Below are positions 43,428 to 52,282 of a DNA stretch of 64,000 nt, in pieces (position 1 is the stretch's first letter; each line of letters opens with the position of its first letter). The position numbers and the translations under genes were made by a program. The stretch lies in contig CAVQEH010000013.1 of the NCBI GenBank assembly GCA_963711455.1, forward strand, positions 93,014-157,013. The letters run 5' to 3'. The notes under the pieces are model-generated. The model ran no database searches and was not told the origin of the DNA. It worked only from the letters and a program-made list of their open reading frames with translations. The DNA is from DATFVA01 sp963711455. Its GTDB lineage: Bacteria; Bacteroidota; Ignavibacteria; Ignavibacteriales; Ignavibacteriaceae.

Positions 43428-44420
43428 ATGAACATTATTTTTTCGCTTTTTGCGGTTTTTGTATTAATCATAGCAGCTATAATAGGTGTTGATACTGTAG
43501 GATTAGATTATCTCTTTGGCGTTATCCTGCCGTATGCAGCCATATTAATTTTTATTTTGGGAATTGTTATCAAAGTCGTAAAATGGGCCAGAGTTCCCGT
43601 CCCGTTCCATATACCTACAATTGCCGGTCAGCAAAAATCACTTTCATGGATTAAAAGCAGTAAACTGGAAAGTCCGACCACCACACTGGGAGTTATCGGG
43701 AGAATGGCGCTTGAAATATTGCTCTTCCGTTCGTTATTCAGAAATACAAAAACAGAATTAAAAAACGGACCTAATTTGGTTTACGGCAGTACTAAATATC
43801 TCTGGTTGGGAGCCATAGTTTTTCACTGGTCGTTTTTAATTATCTTTTTAAGACATTTCAGATTTTTTATGGAGCCAATTCCTTCCTTTGTACTTGCAAT
43901 ACAAAATATTGATGGATTCATGCAAGTCGGGCTACCGGTTTTATTAATTACCGATATCACAATTTCAATTGCCCTAATATTTCTGTTGTTCAGAAGAATT
44001 ATTGATTCACGGTTAAGATATATTTCTTTGGCGGCAGATTATTTCCCCCTCTTCCTGATATTAAGTATAGCAGTAACCGGAATACTAATGCGTTACTTCG
44101 ATAAAGTTGATTTGATTAAAGTAAAAGAACTTGCCATCGGGCTGTTTACTTTTCATCCTGCTGTACCTGAAGGAATCGGGATTATGTTTTTTATTCATTT
44201 GTTTCTTGTAAGCACTCTGCTGATATATTTCCCGTTCAGCAAGTTATTACATATGCCCGGAGTTTTTCTTTCCCCGACAAGAAACTTAGCAAACAACAGC
44301 CGCATGAAAAGGCATATTAACCCATGGGATAAACCTGTAATGGTTCATACATATGAAGAGTACGAAGATGAATTTAGAGAAAAGATGAGAGAAGCGGGAT
44401 TACCATTAGATAAGGAATAA
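43428..44420 (+). CDS. dsrM: DsrM, cytochrome b subunit of DsrMKJOP
   Basis: A 330-aa NarI-like membrane subunit; helices at ~3-25, 30-52, 125-145, 165-190, 205-230 and 260-285. Candidate haem-b histidines are in IVFHWSFLI, FLRHFRFF, MFFIHLFL and SKLLHMPG. The C-terminal cytoplasmic tail (HINPWDKPVMVHTYEEYEDEFREKMREAGLPL) is typical of DsrM and meets DsrK. It begins the membrane block, 2 nt before dsrK. It oxidises menaquinol and passes electrons to DsrK. Confidence 0.94.
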   Translation: MNIIFSLFAVFVLIIAAIIGVDTVGLDYLFGVILPYAAILIFILGIVIKVVKWARVPVPFHIPTIAGQQKSLSWIKSSKLESPTTTLGVIGRMALEILLFRSLFRNTKTELKNGPNLVYGSTKYLWLGAIVFHWSFLIIFLRHFRFFMEPIPSFVLAIQNIDGFMQVGLPVLLITDITISIALIFLLFRRIIDSRLRYISLAADYFPLFLILSIAVTGILMRYFDKVDLIKVKELAIGLFTFHPAVPEGIGIMFFIHLFLVSTLLIYFPFSKLLHMPGVFLSPTRNLANNSRMKRHINPWDKPVMVHTYEEYEDEFREKMREAGLPLDKE

Positions 44421-44422
44421 AG

Positions 44423-46057
44423 ATGTCTGAAGCAAAATTAAAACCTGAAGAATTAACTGGGAAAATAAATTATAATCCCGATCATAAAGATTGGATGGAT
44501 TCTTCTGTTGAATTTAAGCACGGAGTGTTTAATTACAGCGGTGTTCCACATAACGTTGAATACCTTCATTTACCTAACGCAAGAAAGTGGCAGCCTACTG
44601 ATCAGGACTGGAAATTACCGGATAACTGGAAAGAAATAATTCTTGAAGGATTAAAAGACCGGCTGCATAGATTCCGTTCATTACAAATATTCATGGATAT
44701 TTGTGTTCGCTGCGGGGCTTGTGCGGATAAATGTCATTTCTTTATCGGTTCAGGTGATCCTAAAAATATGCCTGTGCTGAGAGCAGAACTTTTAAGATCT
44801 ATTTACAGAAATAATTTTACACTTGGCGGAAAAATATTAGGTAAGCTTGCAGGCGGACGTGAATTAACAATTGATGTTATTAAAGAATGGTTCTATTATT
44901 TTTTCCAGTGTACCCAGTGCCGCCGCTGTTCAGTTTTTTGTCCTTACGGAATTGACACTGCTGAAATAACAATTCTTGTAAGGGAACTTCTGAATCTGAT
45001 CGGAATAAATATTGATTGGATAATCACCCCTGTGGCAAATAGTTTCAGAACGGGGAATCATCTTGGCATTCAGCCGCATGGATTTAAAGACAGTATTGAT
45101 TTTGCCGTCGAAGAACTTGAAACAATTACAGGTATAAAAGTAGATGCACCGATAAATAAAAGAGGCGCGGAAATACTTTTCGTGGCTCCATCTGCAGATT
45201 ATTTTGGAACCCCTCATTATTATACCTTGCTCGGATATCTCGCTTTGTTTCATCAAATAGGATTGGATTATACCTGGAGCTCATATGCTTCTGAAGGCGG
45301 GAACTTTGGTTCATTCGTTTCTCATGATCTTATGAAAAGTCTTAATGCAAAAATTTATGCCGAGGCAAAAAGGCTCGGAGTTAAATGGATACTCGGTGGA
45401 GAATGCGGTCATATGTGGCGAGTGCTTCATCAGTACATGGATACATTAAACGGTCCGGCTGATTTTCTTGAAGTGCCCGTTTCTCCTGTAACAGGAACCA
45501 GATTTGAAAATACAAAATCAACAAAGATGGTGCACATTTGTGAGTTCACTTCAGATCTTATAAAGAATAATAAAATCAGGCTTGATAAAAACCGTAACAA
45601 TCACTGGCGTGTAACTTTTCATGATTCGTGTAATCCTGCACGTGGGATGGGTTTAATTGAAGAGCCGCGTTATATAATTAATAATACGTGCAACAATTTC
45701 TTTGAGATGCCTGATAATACTATTAAAGAACAAACATTCTGCTGCGGAAGTGGTGCCGGTCTCGGAACTGATGAAAACTTCGAGATGAGAATGCGCGGGG
45801 GACTTCCGAGAGCTAATGCAGTTAAGTATGTTAAAGAAAAATATGGTGTCAATTACCTGGGCTGCATCTGTGCAATTGATAAAGCTACTTTGCCGCCTCT
45901 TATGGATTACTGGGTGGGTGATGTTGAAGTCGGAGGACTACACGAATTGGTTGGTAATGCTCTGATTATGGATGGTGAAATAGAAAGAACGACCGATCTC
46001 CGAGGAGATCCGCTGAAGAAAGAAGAAGTAATGGAGAATGGAATTCTGGAAAAATGA
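44423..46057 (+). CDS. dsrK: DsrK, catalytic Fe-S subunit of DsrMKJOP
   Basis: A 544-aa HdrD-like subunit that reduces the DsrC trisulfide/disulfide. Two [4Fe-4S] motifs: CVRCGACADKCHFF (~94-107) and CTQCRRCSVFCPYG (~164-177). The CCG domain provides FHDSCNPARGMG, FCCGSGAGLG and the nearby LGCICAIDK for the non-cubane cluster. WRVLHQYMDTL and GGECGHMW are conserved family blocks. It directly follows dsrM (2-nt gap). It shares its fold with the HdrD-like protein at 28338, but the operon context and length mark this one as DsrK. Confidence 0.95.
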   Translation: MSEAKLKPEELTGKINYNPDHKDWMDSSVEFKHGVFNYSGVPHNVEYLHLPNARKWQPTDQDWKLPDNWKEIILEGLKDRLHRFRSLQIFMDICVRCGACADKCHFFIGSGDPKNMPVLRAELLRSIYRNNFTLGGKILGKLAGGRELTIDVIKEWFYYFFQCTQCRRCSVFCPYGIDTAEITILVRELLNLIGINIDWIITPVANSFRTGNHLGIQPHGFKDSIDFAVEELETITGIKVDAPINKRGAEILFVAPSADYFGTPHYYTLLGYLALFHQIGLDYTWSSYASEGGNFGSFVSHDLMKSLNAKIYAEAKRLGVKWILGGECGHMWRVLHQYMDTLNGPADFLEVPVSPVTGTRFENTKSTKMVHICEFTSDLIKNNKIRLDKNRNNHWRVTFHDSCNPARGMGLIEEPRYIINNTCNNFFEMPDNTIKEQTFCCGSGAGLGTDENFEMRMRGGLPRANAVKYVKEKYGVNYLGCICAIDKATLPPLMDYWVGDVEVGGLHELVGNALIMDGEIERTTDLRGDPLKKEEVMENGILEK

Positions 46058-46106
46058 AGTGCAATATTCCATTATTCCAAAATTTTGAAATTTAAAGGAA
46101 CAGAAG

Positions 46107-46505
46107 ATGTATGATTCAGGAAAGGTAATAACAGGATTAATAATTTTCGTTGTGCTGTTCACTTCACCGGTATGGTACAATTTATCAAACAGCAAATCGC
46201 TTATTAAACCTAATCTAGTTTTACCTACAAAAGAGAATCAAAAAGAATGCGTGGAAAGTACCGAATTCATGCGTTCTAATCATATGGAATTGTTAAATGA
46301 GTGGAGATATGAAGTTGTTAGAAAAGGAGAAAGAACTTTTACATCGGAAGATGGAAAACATTTTAATATGAGCCTTACAAATACATGCTTAAACTGTCAT
46401 TCAGATAAATCACAATTCTGCGATCAATGTCATAATTACGTAGGTATTTCCGCTTATTGCTGGGATTGTCATAATGAACCTAAAAATCAGGAGCGCAGGT
46501 TATGA
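46107..46505 (+). CDS. dsrJ: DsrJ, tri-haem cytochrome c of DsrMKJOP
   Basis: A 132-aa periplasmic cytochrome anchored by an uncleaved N-terminal helix (VITGLIIFVVLFTSPVWYNL). Three CxxCH sites are present: CLNCHS, CDQCHN, CWDCHN. The upstream motif KECVESTEFMRSNHM supplies the cysteine known to be an unusual His/Cys haem ligand in DsrJ. Its stop overlaps the dsrO start (ATGA), with AGGAG before it. Confidence 0.93.
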   Translation: MYDSGKVITGLIIFVVLFTSPVWYNLSNSKSLIKPNLVLPTKENQKECVESTEFMRSNHMELLNEWRYEVVRKGERTFTSEDGKHFNMSLTNTCLNCHSDKSQFCDQCHNYVGISAYCWDCHNEPKNQERRL

Positions 46506-47298
46506 AAAGCGGGCGAAGAAAATTTTAAAGGTAGCCGGAATAACGGCAATTGGTATTGCATCAGATAAATATTTAGGCAGGCATACATTAGCTGCAACGG
46601 AACTGCTTAAGCCTGGTGATTTTGAAAAGAGGATAAACGGTACTGAGGCAATAAGTGAAGAAAGACTTGCAATGGTTGTTGATCTTCGAAAATGTATTTC
46701 TCAAAAAGGCTGCACAAAATGTATAGACGCATGCAATAAAGAACATAATATCCCGGACTTCGGTGAAACCAAGGATGAAATAAAATGGATATGGAAAGAA
46801 CCTTATGAGAATACTTTTGTTGATCAGGAAAATTATTATATGACTGATCAGTATGAAGGTAAAATGGTTCCTGTTTTCTGCAATAATTGCGACAATCCTC
46901 CATGCGTTAATGTTTGTCCCACACAGGCAACATGGAAACGGGAAGACGGAATTGTTATGATGGACTGGCATCGTTGTATCGGCTGCAGGTATTGCATGGC
47001 TGCCTGTCCTTATGGTTCGAGAAGTTTTAACTGGAGAGACCCGAGACCTTTCATTAAAGAAATTAATTCTGAATTTCCGACCCGTACTAAAGGTGTGGTT
47101 GAAAAATGTATGTTCTGTGAAGAAAGACTGGCTAAAGGAGAACCGCCTGCCTGCGTTGAAGTATGTCCTGAAAAAGCATTGATATTCGGAAATCTGAATG
47201 ATCCAAAATCGGAAGTAAGAAAATTATTAAAAGAGAATTTCTCAATCAGGCGTAAACCCGGATTGGGAACAAGTCCAGAAATCTATTATCTCGTATAA
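46502..47298 (+). CDS. dsrO: DsrO, periplasmic Fe-S subunit; apparent frameshift in the Tat signal
   Basis: A periplasmic four-cluster ferredoxin subunit. The ATG at 46502 (ATGA overlap with dsrJ) reads MKSGRRKF, a twin-arginine signal, then breaks; adding one T to the TTTT run at 46523-46526 continues LKVAGITAIGIASDKYLG, restoring a normal Tat peptide. Without it the frame opens only at 46474 with no signal. The mature part has CISQKGCTKCIDAC, CNNCDNPPCVNVCP, CIGCRYCMAACP and CMFCEER...CVEVCP motifs. It passes electrons between DsrJ and DsrP. The deletion is most likely a homopolymer error. Confidence 0.9.
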
Positions 47299-47307
47299 GG
47301 TTTAGAA

Positions 47308-48465
47308 ATGTTAGAATATGCACTAAAAGGAAATAAAAAATATTGGAGCTGGCTTTTATTCCTGGCCGTTGTAATTGCAGCAGGGTTTTATTTTTACCTG
47401 CGCCAGCTGGATTATGGATTAGGCTTAACCGGGATGAGCCGCAATGTAAGCTGGGGACTTTATATCGCCCAGTTTACTTTTATCGTTGGTGTTGCTGCAT
47501 CTGCAGTGATGGTTGTGCTTCCATATTATCTCCACGATTATAAAGCATTTGGAAAGATCACCATTCTTGGTGAGTTTCTTGCTATCGCATCTGTAATAAT
47601 GTGTATCCTTTTTGTCTTTGTCGATTTGGGCCAACCATTCAGAGTTGCTAATATATTTTTATATCCCACATTTCATTCGCTTATGTTTTGGGATGTTGTT
47701 GCATTAAGCGGTTACCTGGTCATTAACGTAATAATTACAAGAATATCTTTGGCATCAGAGCAAAAACATATAGCTCCACCCCGATGGATAAGACCGGTAA
47801 TAATTCTTTCAATTCCATGGGCTGTAAGTATACATACAGTCACTGCATTTCTGCTTTCTGGATTGGCTGGAAGACCATTCTGGCTCACAGCAATTCTGGC
47901 CCCTAGGTTTTTGGCTTCGGCATTTTCTGCAGGTCCTGCGCTGCTTGTAATATTCTGTTTTGTCATTAAGAAATTAACAAAGTTCGATGCGGGCGAAGAA
48001 GCTATTAAAAAATTAGGATTGATTATTACATACGCAATGTGTGTAAATGTATTCTTTATCCTGATGGAATTCTTTACAACATTCTACAGCGCAATTCCCG
48101 AGCACATAGCACATATGCAATATCTTTATGTCGGTCTAGATGGTAAAACCAGGCTGGTTCCGTGGATGTGGACCTCGGCAATTCTTTCAATTACTGCGTT
48201 GGTATTTCTTATTGTTCCTAAGTTAAGGAAAAATCAAAAAATATTGATAGCTGCATGTGCAATGGTTTTTCTATCAATTTGGATTGATAAAGGATTAGGT
48301 TTAATAATTACAGGTTTTATACCCACACCTTTCGGTAAAGTAGTTCAGTACTGGCCTACAATTCCCGAAGCATTAATTTCTTTAGGTATCTGGGCAGTTG
48401 GAATTTTCCTTATAACTATATTTTATAAAATAGCTCTTTCTGTAAGAAGAGTAATTGAAACATGA
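47308..48465 (+). CDS. dsrP: DsrP, NrfD-like membrane subunit
   Basis: A 385-aa ten-helix integral membrane protein. It carries the NrfD/PsrC signature LGLTGMSRNVSWGLYIAQFTFIVGVAASAVMVVLP near residues 40-73, and the later WAVSIHTVTAFLLSGLAGRPFW block near the quinone site. GEFLAIASVIMCILFVFVDLGQPFR is typical of DsrP. Located 9 nt after dsrO. It exchanges electrons with the quinone pool on the periplasmic side. Confidence 0.94.
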   Translation: MLEYALKGNKKYWSWLLFLAVVIAAGFYFYLRQLDYGLGLTGMSRNVSWGLYIAQFTFIVGVAASAVMVVLPYYLHDYKAFGKITILGEFLAIASVIMCILFVFVDLGQPFRVANIFLYPTFHSLMFWDVVALSGYLVINVIITRISLASEQKHIAPPRWIRPVIILSIPWAVSIHTVTAFLLSGLAGRPFWLTAILAPRFLASAFSAGPALLVIFCFVIKKLTKFDAGEEAIKKLGLIITYAMCVNVFFILMEFFTTFYSAIPEHIAHMQYLYVGLDGKTRLVPWMWTSAILSITALVFLIVPKLRKNQKILIAACAMVFLSIWIDKGLGLIITGFIPTPFGKVVQYWPTIPEALISLGIWAVGIFLITIFYKIALSVRRVIET

Positions 48466-48474
48466 AATGTTAAA

Positions 48475-50166
48475 GTGTTTAATGTAATAATAATTGGTGG
48501 AATGGCAGCAGGGTGTAAAGCAGCCGCAAGATTAAGCCGGTTGTCTTCAAATTATCAGGTAACTGTAGTAGAAAAATCCCCGTTCATTTCCTTAAGTAGC
48601 TGTGGTCTTCCTTTATATGCTTCAGGGGAAATAGACATTTCCGATCTAACCAAAACTCCCTATGGAATTACAAGAGATGAAAAGTTCTTCAAAGATTTTG
48701 AAGGAATAACTGTTCTGACAAATACGGAAGCAACTGATGTAAATCCATGGAAGAAAGAAGTAATCTGCATCGATCATAATAACGAAAGTTTAAAACTAAA
48801 ATATGATGCATTGATTTTAGCGACTGGATGCAGAGCCGCGAAACCATCATTTCCTTTTCCCGAATCTCCCCGGATTTCTTCTATGCATTCACCGGAAGAT
48901 TCGATAAAGTTCAGAGATGCAGTTCAAAAAGGATTAATTAAAAAAGCAGTTATAATTGGTGGAGGAGTTAAAGGATGTGAAACTGCGGAATCACTTGTCT
49001 CTCTCTGGGGAATCGAAACAATAATTATTGAAGAAAAAGATTCTTTATTAAATAACTGTTTTGATTTCGAGTTTTCTAAGCATATTGAAAACTGTATAAA
49101 GTCAGATAATGTATTAACGCTTCTGTCAACTTCTGTTGAAAAGATTGAAGCGGATATGAATGGGTTACCGGTTGTTGTTTTAGATAACGGGCAAAAAATC
49201 GTATCTGACTTTGTATTTTATTGTTTAGGGTTGAGACCTGAAACTGAGCTTGCGGAAAAAATTAATATTAAGCTCGGCGCCAGTGGTGGTATAACTGTCG
49301 ATGAAAGAATGCGGACGAGTATTCCGGATATCTGGGCAGCAGGTGATTGTATAGAAATAACAAACCTGGTTTCCGGAACCTCCGGTTATTTTCCTGGTGG
49401 TTCATTAGCAAACAGGTTAGGCCGGGCTGCTGCCGATTCAATTAAAGGCAGTAAAATTTCATTCAAAGGTACCGTCGGAGCTGTTTCATTAAAGCTGTTC
49501 GATAGTACTATTTGTTTGGCAGGATTGACTGAAAGGAAAGCACAGGAGTGCGGATATACGACAGGCAGTGTAATCGGAGTCTGGTCGGACAGATCTGATT
49601 TTCATCCTGATGTGAAAAATATTTTTGGTAAGCTTGTCTATAAAAAACCCGGAATGAAACTTCTGGGTTTGCAATTAATTGGGGAAGGTGAAGTTACAAG
49701 ATATATTGATGTATTTTCCGAATTACTGAAAGAAAAGAGAACTCTTAAAGCGCTTCTTTGCCTTGAACACTCATTTTATCCCTCACACTCATCACCAATA
49801 TCACCTTTAAATTATCTCGGCTATATGGCGATTAACCAGGAGAAAGAAGGAATTATTAATTTTAATCCTCTCCAACTTTCTTCGTATGATGGATTGCTCA
49901 TCGATGTAAGAGAAACTCATGACGCAGAAACAAAGCCGCTGCAGTTAAAATCAATAAACATTCCCTTCTCGGTTATTCGTACAAGAGTACATGATTTCGA
50001 TTTAAACCAGGAAATTATTTTTGTCTGCGCAAAAGGTGGAAGATCTTATGAATCAGCAAGGTTGTTTTTTAATAATGGATACAAACATGTGGCATATCTC
50101 GGTGGAGGAAGCCTTCTCTTTAATGAGCTTAATATGGTACCGAAGTTTGAGGAATCAATGTCATGA
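48475..50166 (+). CDS. CoA-disulfide/persulfide reductase with C-terminal rhodanese domain
   Basis: A 563-aa FAD-dependent pyridine-nucleotide-disulfide oxidoreductase of the CoADR/NSR/Npsr type. FAD motif IIIGGMAAGCKAAARL (~5-20), active Cys43 in SLSSCGLPLY, NAD(P)H motif VIIGGGVKGCETAE, FAD site IWAAGDC, dimerisation domain, then a rhodanese domain (~460-560) with catalytic Cys in IFVCAKGGRSYESA. Such fusions reduce CoA-persulfide or polysulfide to H2S with NADH. GTG start; 9 nt after dsrP and overlapping hemA, so part of the operon. It may dispose of sulfane sulfur from DsrC or the cell. Confidence 0.86.
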   Translation: MFNVIIIGGMAAGCKAAARLSRLSSNYQVTVVEKSPFISLSSCGLPLYASGEIDISDLTKTPYGITRDEKFFKDFEGITVLTNTEATDVNPWKKEVICIDHNNESLKLKYDALILATGCRAAKPSFPFPESPRISSMHSPEDSIKFRDAVQKGLIKKAVIIGGGVKGCETAESLVSLWGIETIIIEEKDSLLNNCFDFEFSKHIENCIKSDNVLTLLSTSVEKIEADMNGLPVVVLDNGQKIVSDFVFYCLGLRPETELAEKINIKLGASGGITVDERMRTSIPDIWAAGDCIEITNLVSGTSGYFPGGSLANRLGRAAADSIKGSKISFKGTVGAVSLKLFDSTICLAGLTERKAQECGYTTGSVIGVWSDRSDFHPDVKNIFGKLVYKKPGMKLLGLQLIGEGEVTRYIDVFSELLKEKRTLKALLCLEHSFYPSHSSPISPLNYLGYMAINQEKEGIINFNPLQLSSYDGLLIDVRETHDAETKPLQLKSINIPFSVIRTRVHDFDLNQEIIFVCAKGGRSYESARLFFNNGYKHVAYLGGGSLLFNELNMVPKFEESMS

Positions 50167-51368
50167 TGTCTGATGAGCTTAAATTAGTTGTAATAGGAAT
50201 CAGCCATAAGACTTCCACAGTTTCTGAGAGAGAGATTTTTCAGATCAACAGGAAGAAAATACGTGAAGCATTAATCCACTTCAAATCTATTGAATCAGTT
50301 GAAGGAGTGGTTATTATTTCAACCTGCAACCGCTTGGAATTTTATTTTGTGCTTAAACAGAATACAAATCCTTTTTTGCTTATAAAAGATTTCTATTCAG
50401 AAGATAGAACTCCAATAATTCCCCGAAGTCAGTTTTATTTTTACGAAGATATAGATGTCGCACGGCATCTCTTCAAGGTGGTTACCGGGCTTGATTCAAT
50501 GGTAATAGGAGAGTACCAGGTGCAGGGACAAATTAAAGATGCTTACAGCATTGCCTGCTCAGAAAAGACTGCCGACAAGATTTTGCACAAATTATTTCAT
50601 GCTGCTTTCCGCACCGGCAAAGAAGTACGCTCTAAAACAAAAATAGGAAGCGGCAATCAATCGATTAGTGGTGTGGCTTTTAAAATATTAAAAGAGAAAC
50701 TAAATCGAACAGATTCCATAACTATCATTGGTGTAAACCAGAATACGAAAATCATCGCAAAGGAATTATTTAAAGAAGGTTTTTCACATCTTATTTTTGT
50801 TAACAGAACATTTTATAAAGCTGAAGAGCTGGCTGAAAAATATAATGGGCGTGCATTTGGTTTGGAATTTCTTAATGAAGCCATTACAAATTCAAAATGT
50901 ATTTTAAGCTGTACGGGTGCGCAGGGATTTATTATTAATTCTGACCTTATAAATAAAGTTCATTCCCGGATGAATCTCCCGAAGTTGTTAATTGATATGG
51001 CCGTTCCACGTGATATCAACACCGATGGCTTGTCAAATGGTATCGATGTTATAGATATGGAAGGATTAAAAAAATATTTAGAAGATGAGATAAAAGAAAT
51101 TACTCTTGATATACCTGCTGCAGAAAAAATAATTGCAGATGAAGCAAATATATTCGAAGCATGGAACGAATCTCAGAAAGATGATACCTTGTGTTTGATA
51201 GAAGAAAAAATTGAATCAATACGTTTGCAATTATTAAATGAAGCAAAGCTGGAAGCATCTGAAGACGAACTACAATTATTAGACAGATTTTCACATTCTC
51301 TTGTTCACAGGATGAAGTCAACAATAAACCAGGTGGTAAAAATGAGCCTGGTGGAAACAAGTATTTAA
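50163..51368 (+). CDS. hemA: Glutamyl-tRNA reductase
   Basis: A 401-aa enzyme of the C5 pathway, making glutamate-1-semialdehyde from Glu-tRNA, the first step to sirohaem, haem and cobalamin. Catalytic Cys55 in IISTCNRLEFY, the signature GLDSMVIGEYQVQGQIKDAY, NADPH-binding SITIIGVNQNTKIIAKELF (its glycines differ slightly from the usual GAG motif) and the C-terminal dimerisation helices are all visible. Its start overlaps the reductase stop (ATGATG). Placing hemA in the dsr operon would match sirohaem supply to DsrAB demand. Confidence 0.92.
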   Translation: MMSDELKLVVIGISHKTSTVSEREIFQINRKKIREALIHFKSIESVEGVVIISTCNRLEFYFVLKQNTNPFLLIKDFYSEDRTPIIPRSQFYFYEDIDVARHLFKVVTGLDSMVIGEYQVQGQIKDAYSIACSEKTADKILHKLFHAAFRTGKEVRSKTKIGSGNQSISGVAFKILKEKLNRTDSITIIGVNQNTKIIAKELFKEGFSHLIFVNRTFYKAEELAEKYNGRAFGLEFLNEAITNSKCILSCTGAQGFIINSDLINKVHSRMNLPKLLIDMAVPRDINTDGLSNGIDVIDMEGLKKYLEDEIKEITLDIPAAEKIIADEANIFEAWNESQKDDTLCLIEEKIESIRLQLLNEAKLEASEDELQLLDRFSHSLVHRMKSTINQVVKMSLVETSI

Positions 51369-51388
51369 GAAAGTTAACCGGAGGTTTT

Positions 51389-52219
51389 ATGAAGATTATA
51401 ACAATTTCCAGGGGCTCATTAAGCGCAACAGAAAAGCTTGCAAAGGAAATTTCCAAAAGGCTTAACTGTTCGGTTGTTACAAGAGAAGATGTCTTGAAAG
51501 CCGCAGAGAAATACGGGATAAAAGATACCGGCTTGGGAGATTTATCCTTTATTGAAAAGTCCCCTTCACTCTGGGATAAAATGAGCGACAGGCGTAAACA
51601 TTATATATCCTGTTTCCAGGCAGCGCTTCTGGATTTCGCAATGAACGGCAGCATAGTTTATCACGGTCACCTTGCCCAGTTCCTGCTTGGTGATATTCCT
51701 TTTATCCTTCGCGTTTTACTTACAGCGCCGAACGAATACAGAATTAAAACCTTAATGAAAGAAGGAGGAAAAACAAGGGAAGAGGTTGTATCATACATTA
51801 AGCTTATTGATGAAAGAAGAGAAAAATGGTCCCAGTTTTTATACGGAGTAGATTGGAAGAATCCTTCACATTATGATATCGTATTTAACCTTGAGAGGAT
51901 TAATATAGACCTTGCTGCAGACCTGGTAATAGGAACTGTTTCCTGCAAGTCATTTAGTTCTAATCCAGAATCAATGAAGATATTAAAGAACCTGCATCTT
52001 GCTGCAATAGCAAGAGTTTATATGCAGCAATCTCCAAGAACAAAAGGCAGTGAAGTTGAAATAGAAGCTGATGCATCCACTGGTTCTGTAATTGTTCGTG
52101 GAAATACTCCTAAAGTTGGTTCAAGAATGTGGGAAAACGATATTAAAACTGTTCTGTCAAACGTAGAAGGTATAAATAATGTGAAAGTCATTAAATCAAT
52201 TATTGGTTATTATGAATGA
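51389..52219 (+). CDS. Cytidylate kinase-like protein with C-terminal BON-like domain
   Basis: A 276-aa protein of the cytidylate-kinase-like (AAK6-type) family: MKIITISRGSLSATEKLAKEISKRLNCSVVTREDV is a P-loop-like start lacking the full GxxGxGK, YHGHLAQFLL and RREKWSQFLYGVDW belong to the family. Residues ~200-276 (VEIEADASTGSVIVRGNTPK, VEGINNVKVI) look like a BON/phospholipid-binding-type fold. The substrate is unknown; related genes occur in sulfate-reducer redox operons. CGGAGG lies before the ATG; 20 nt after hemA. Confidence 0.75.
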   Translation: MKIITISRGSLSATEKLAKEISKRLNCSVVTREDVLKAAEKYGIKDTGLGDLSFIEKSPSLWDKMSDRRKHYISCFQAALLDFAMNGSIVYHGHLAQFLLGDIPFILRVLLTAPNEYRIKTLMKEGGKTREEVVSYIKLIDERREKWSQFLYGVDWKNPSHYDIVFNLERINIDLAADLVIGTVSCKSFSSNPESMKILKNLHLAAIARVYMQQSPRTKGSEVEIEADASTGSVIVRGNTPKVGSRMWENDIKTVLSNVEGINNVKVIKSIIGYYE

Positions 52220-52282
52220 TGCTGTTGAAGTTTATAGAAGAAGAAATTAATACAGAAACAAAAAAATAGTGGAAAAAATATT

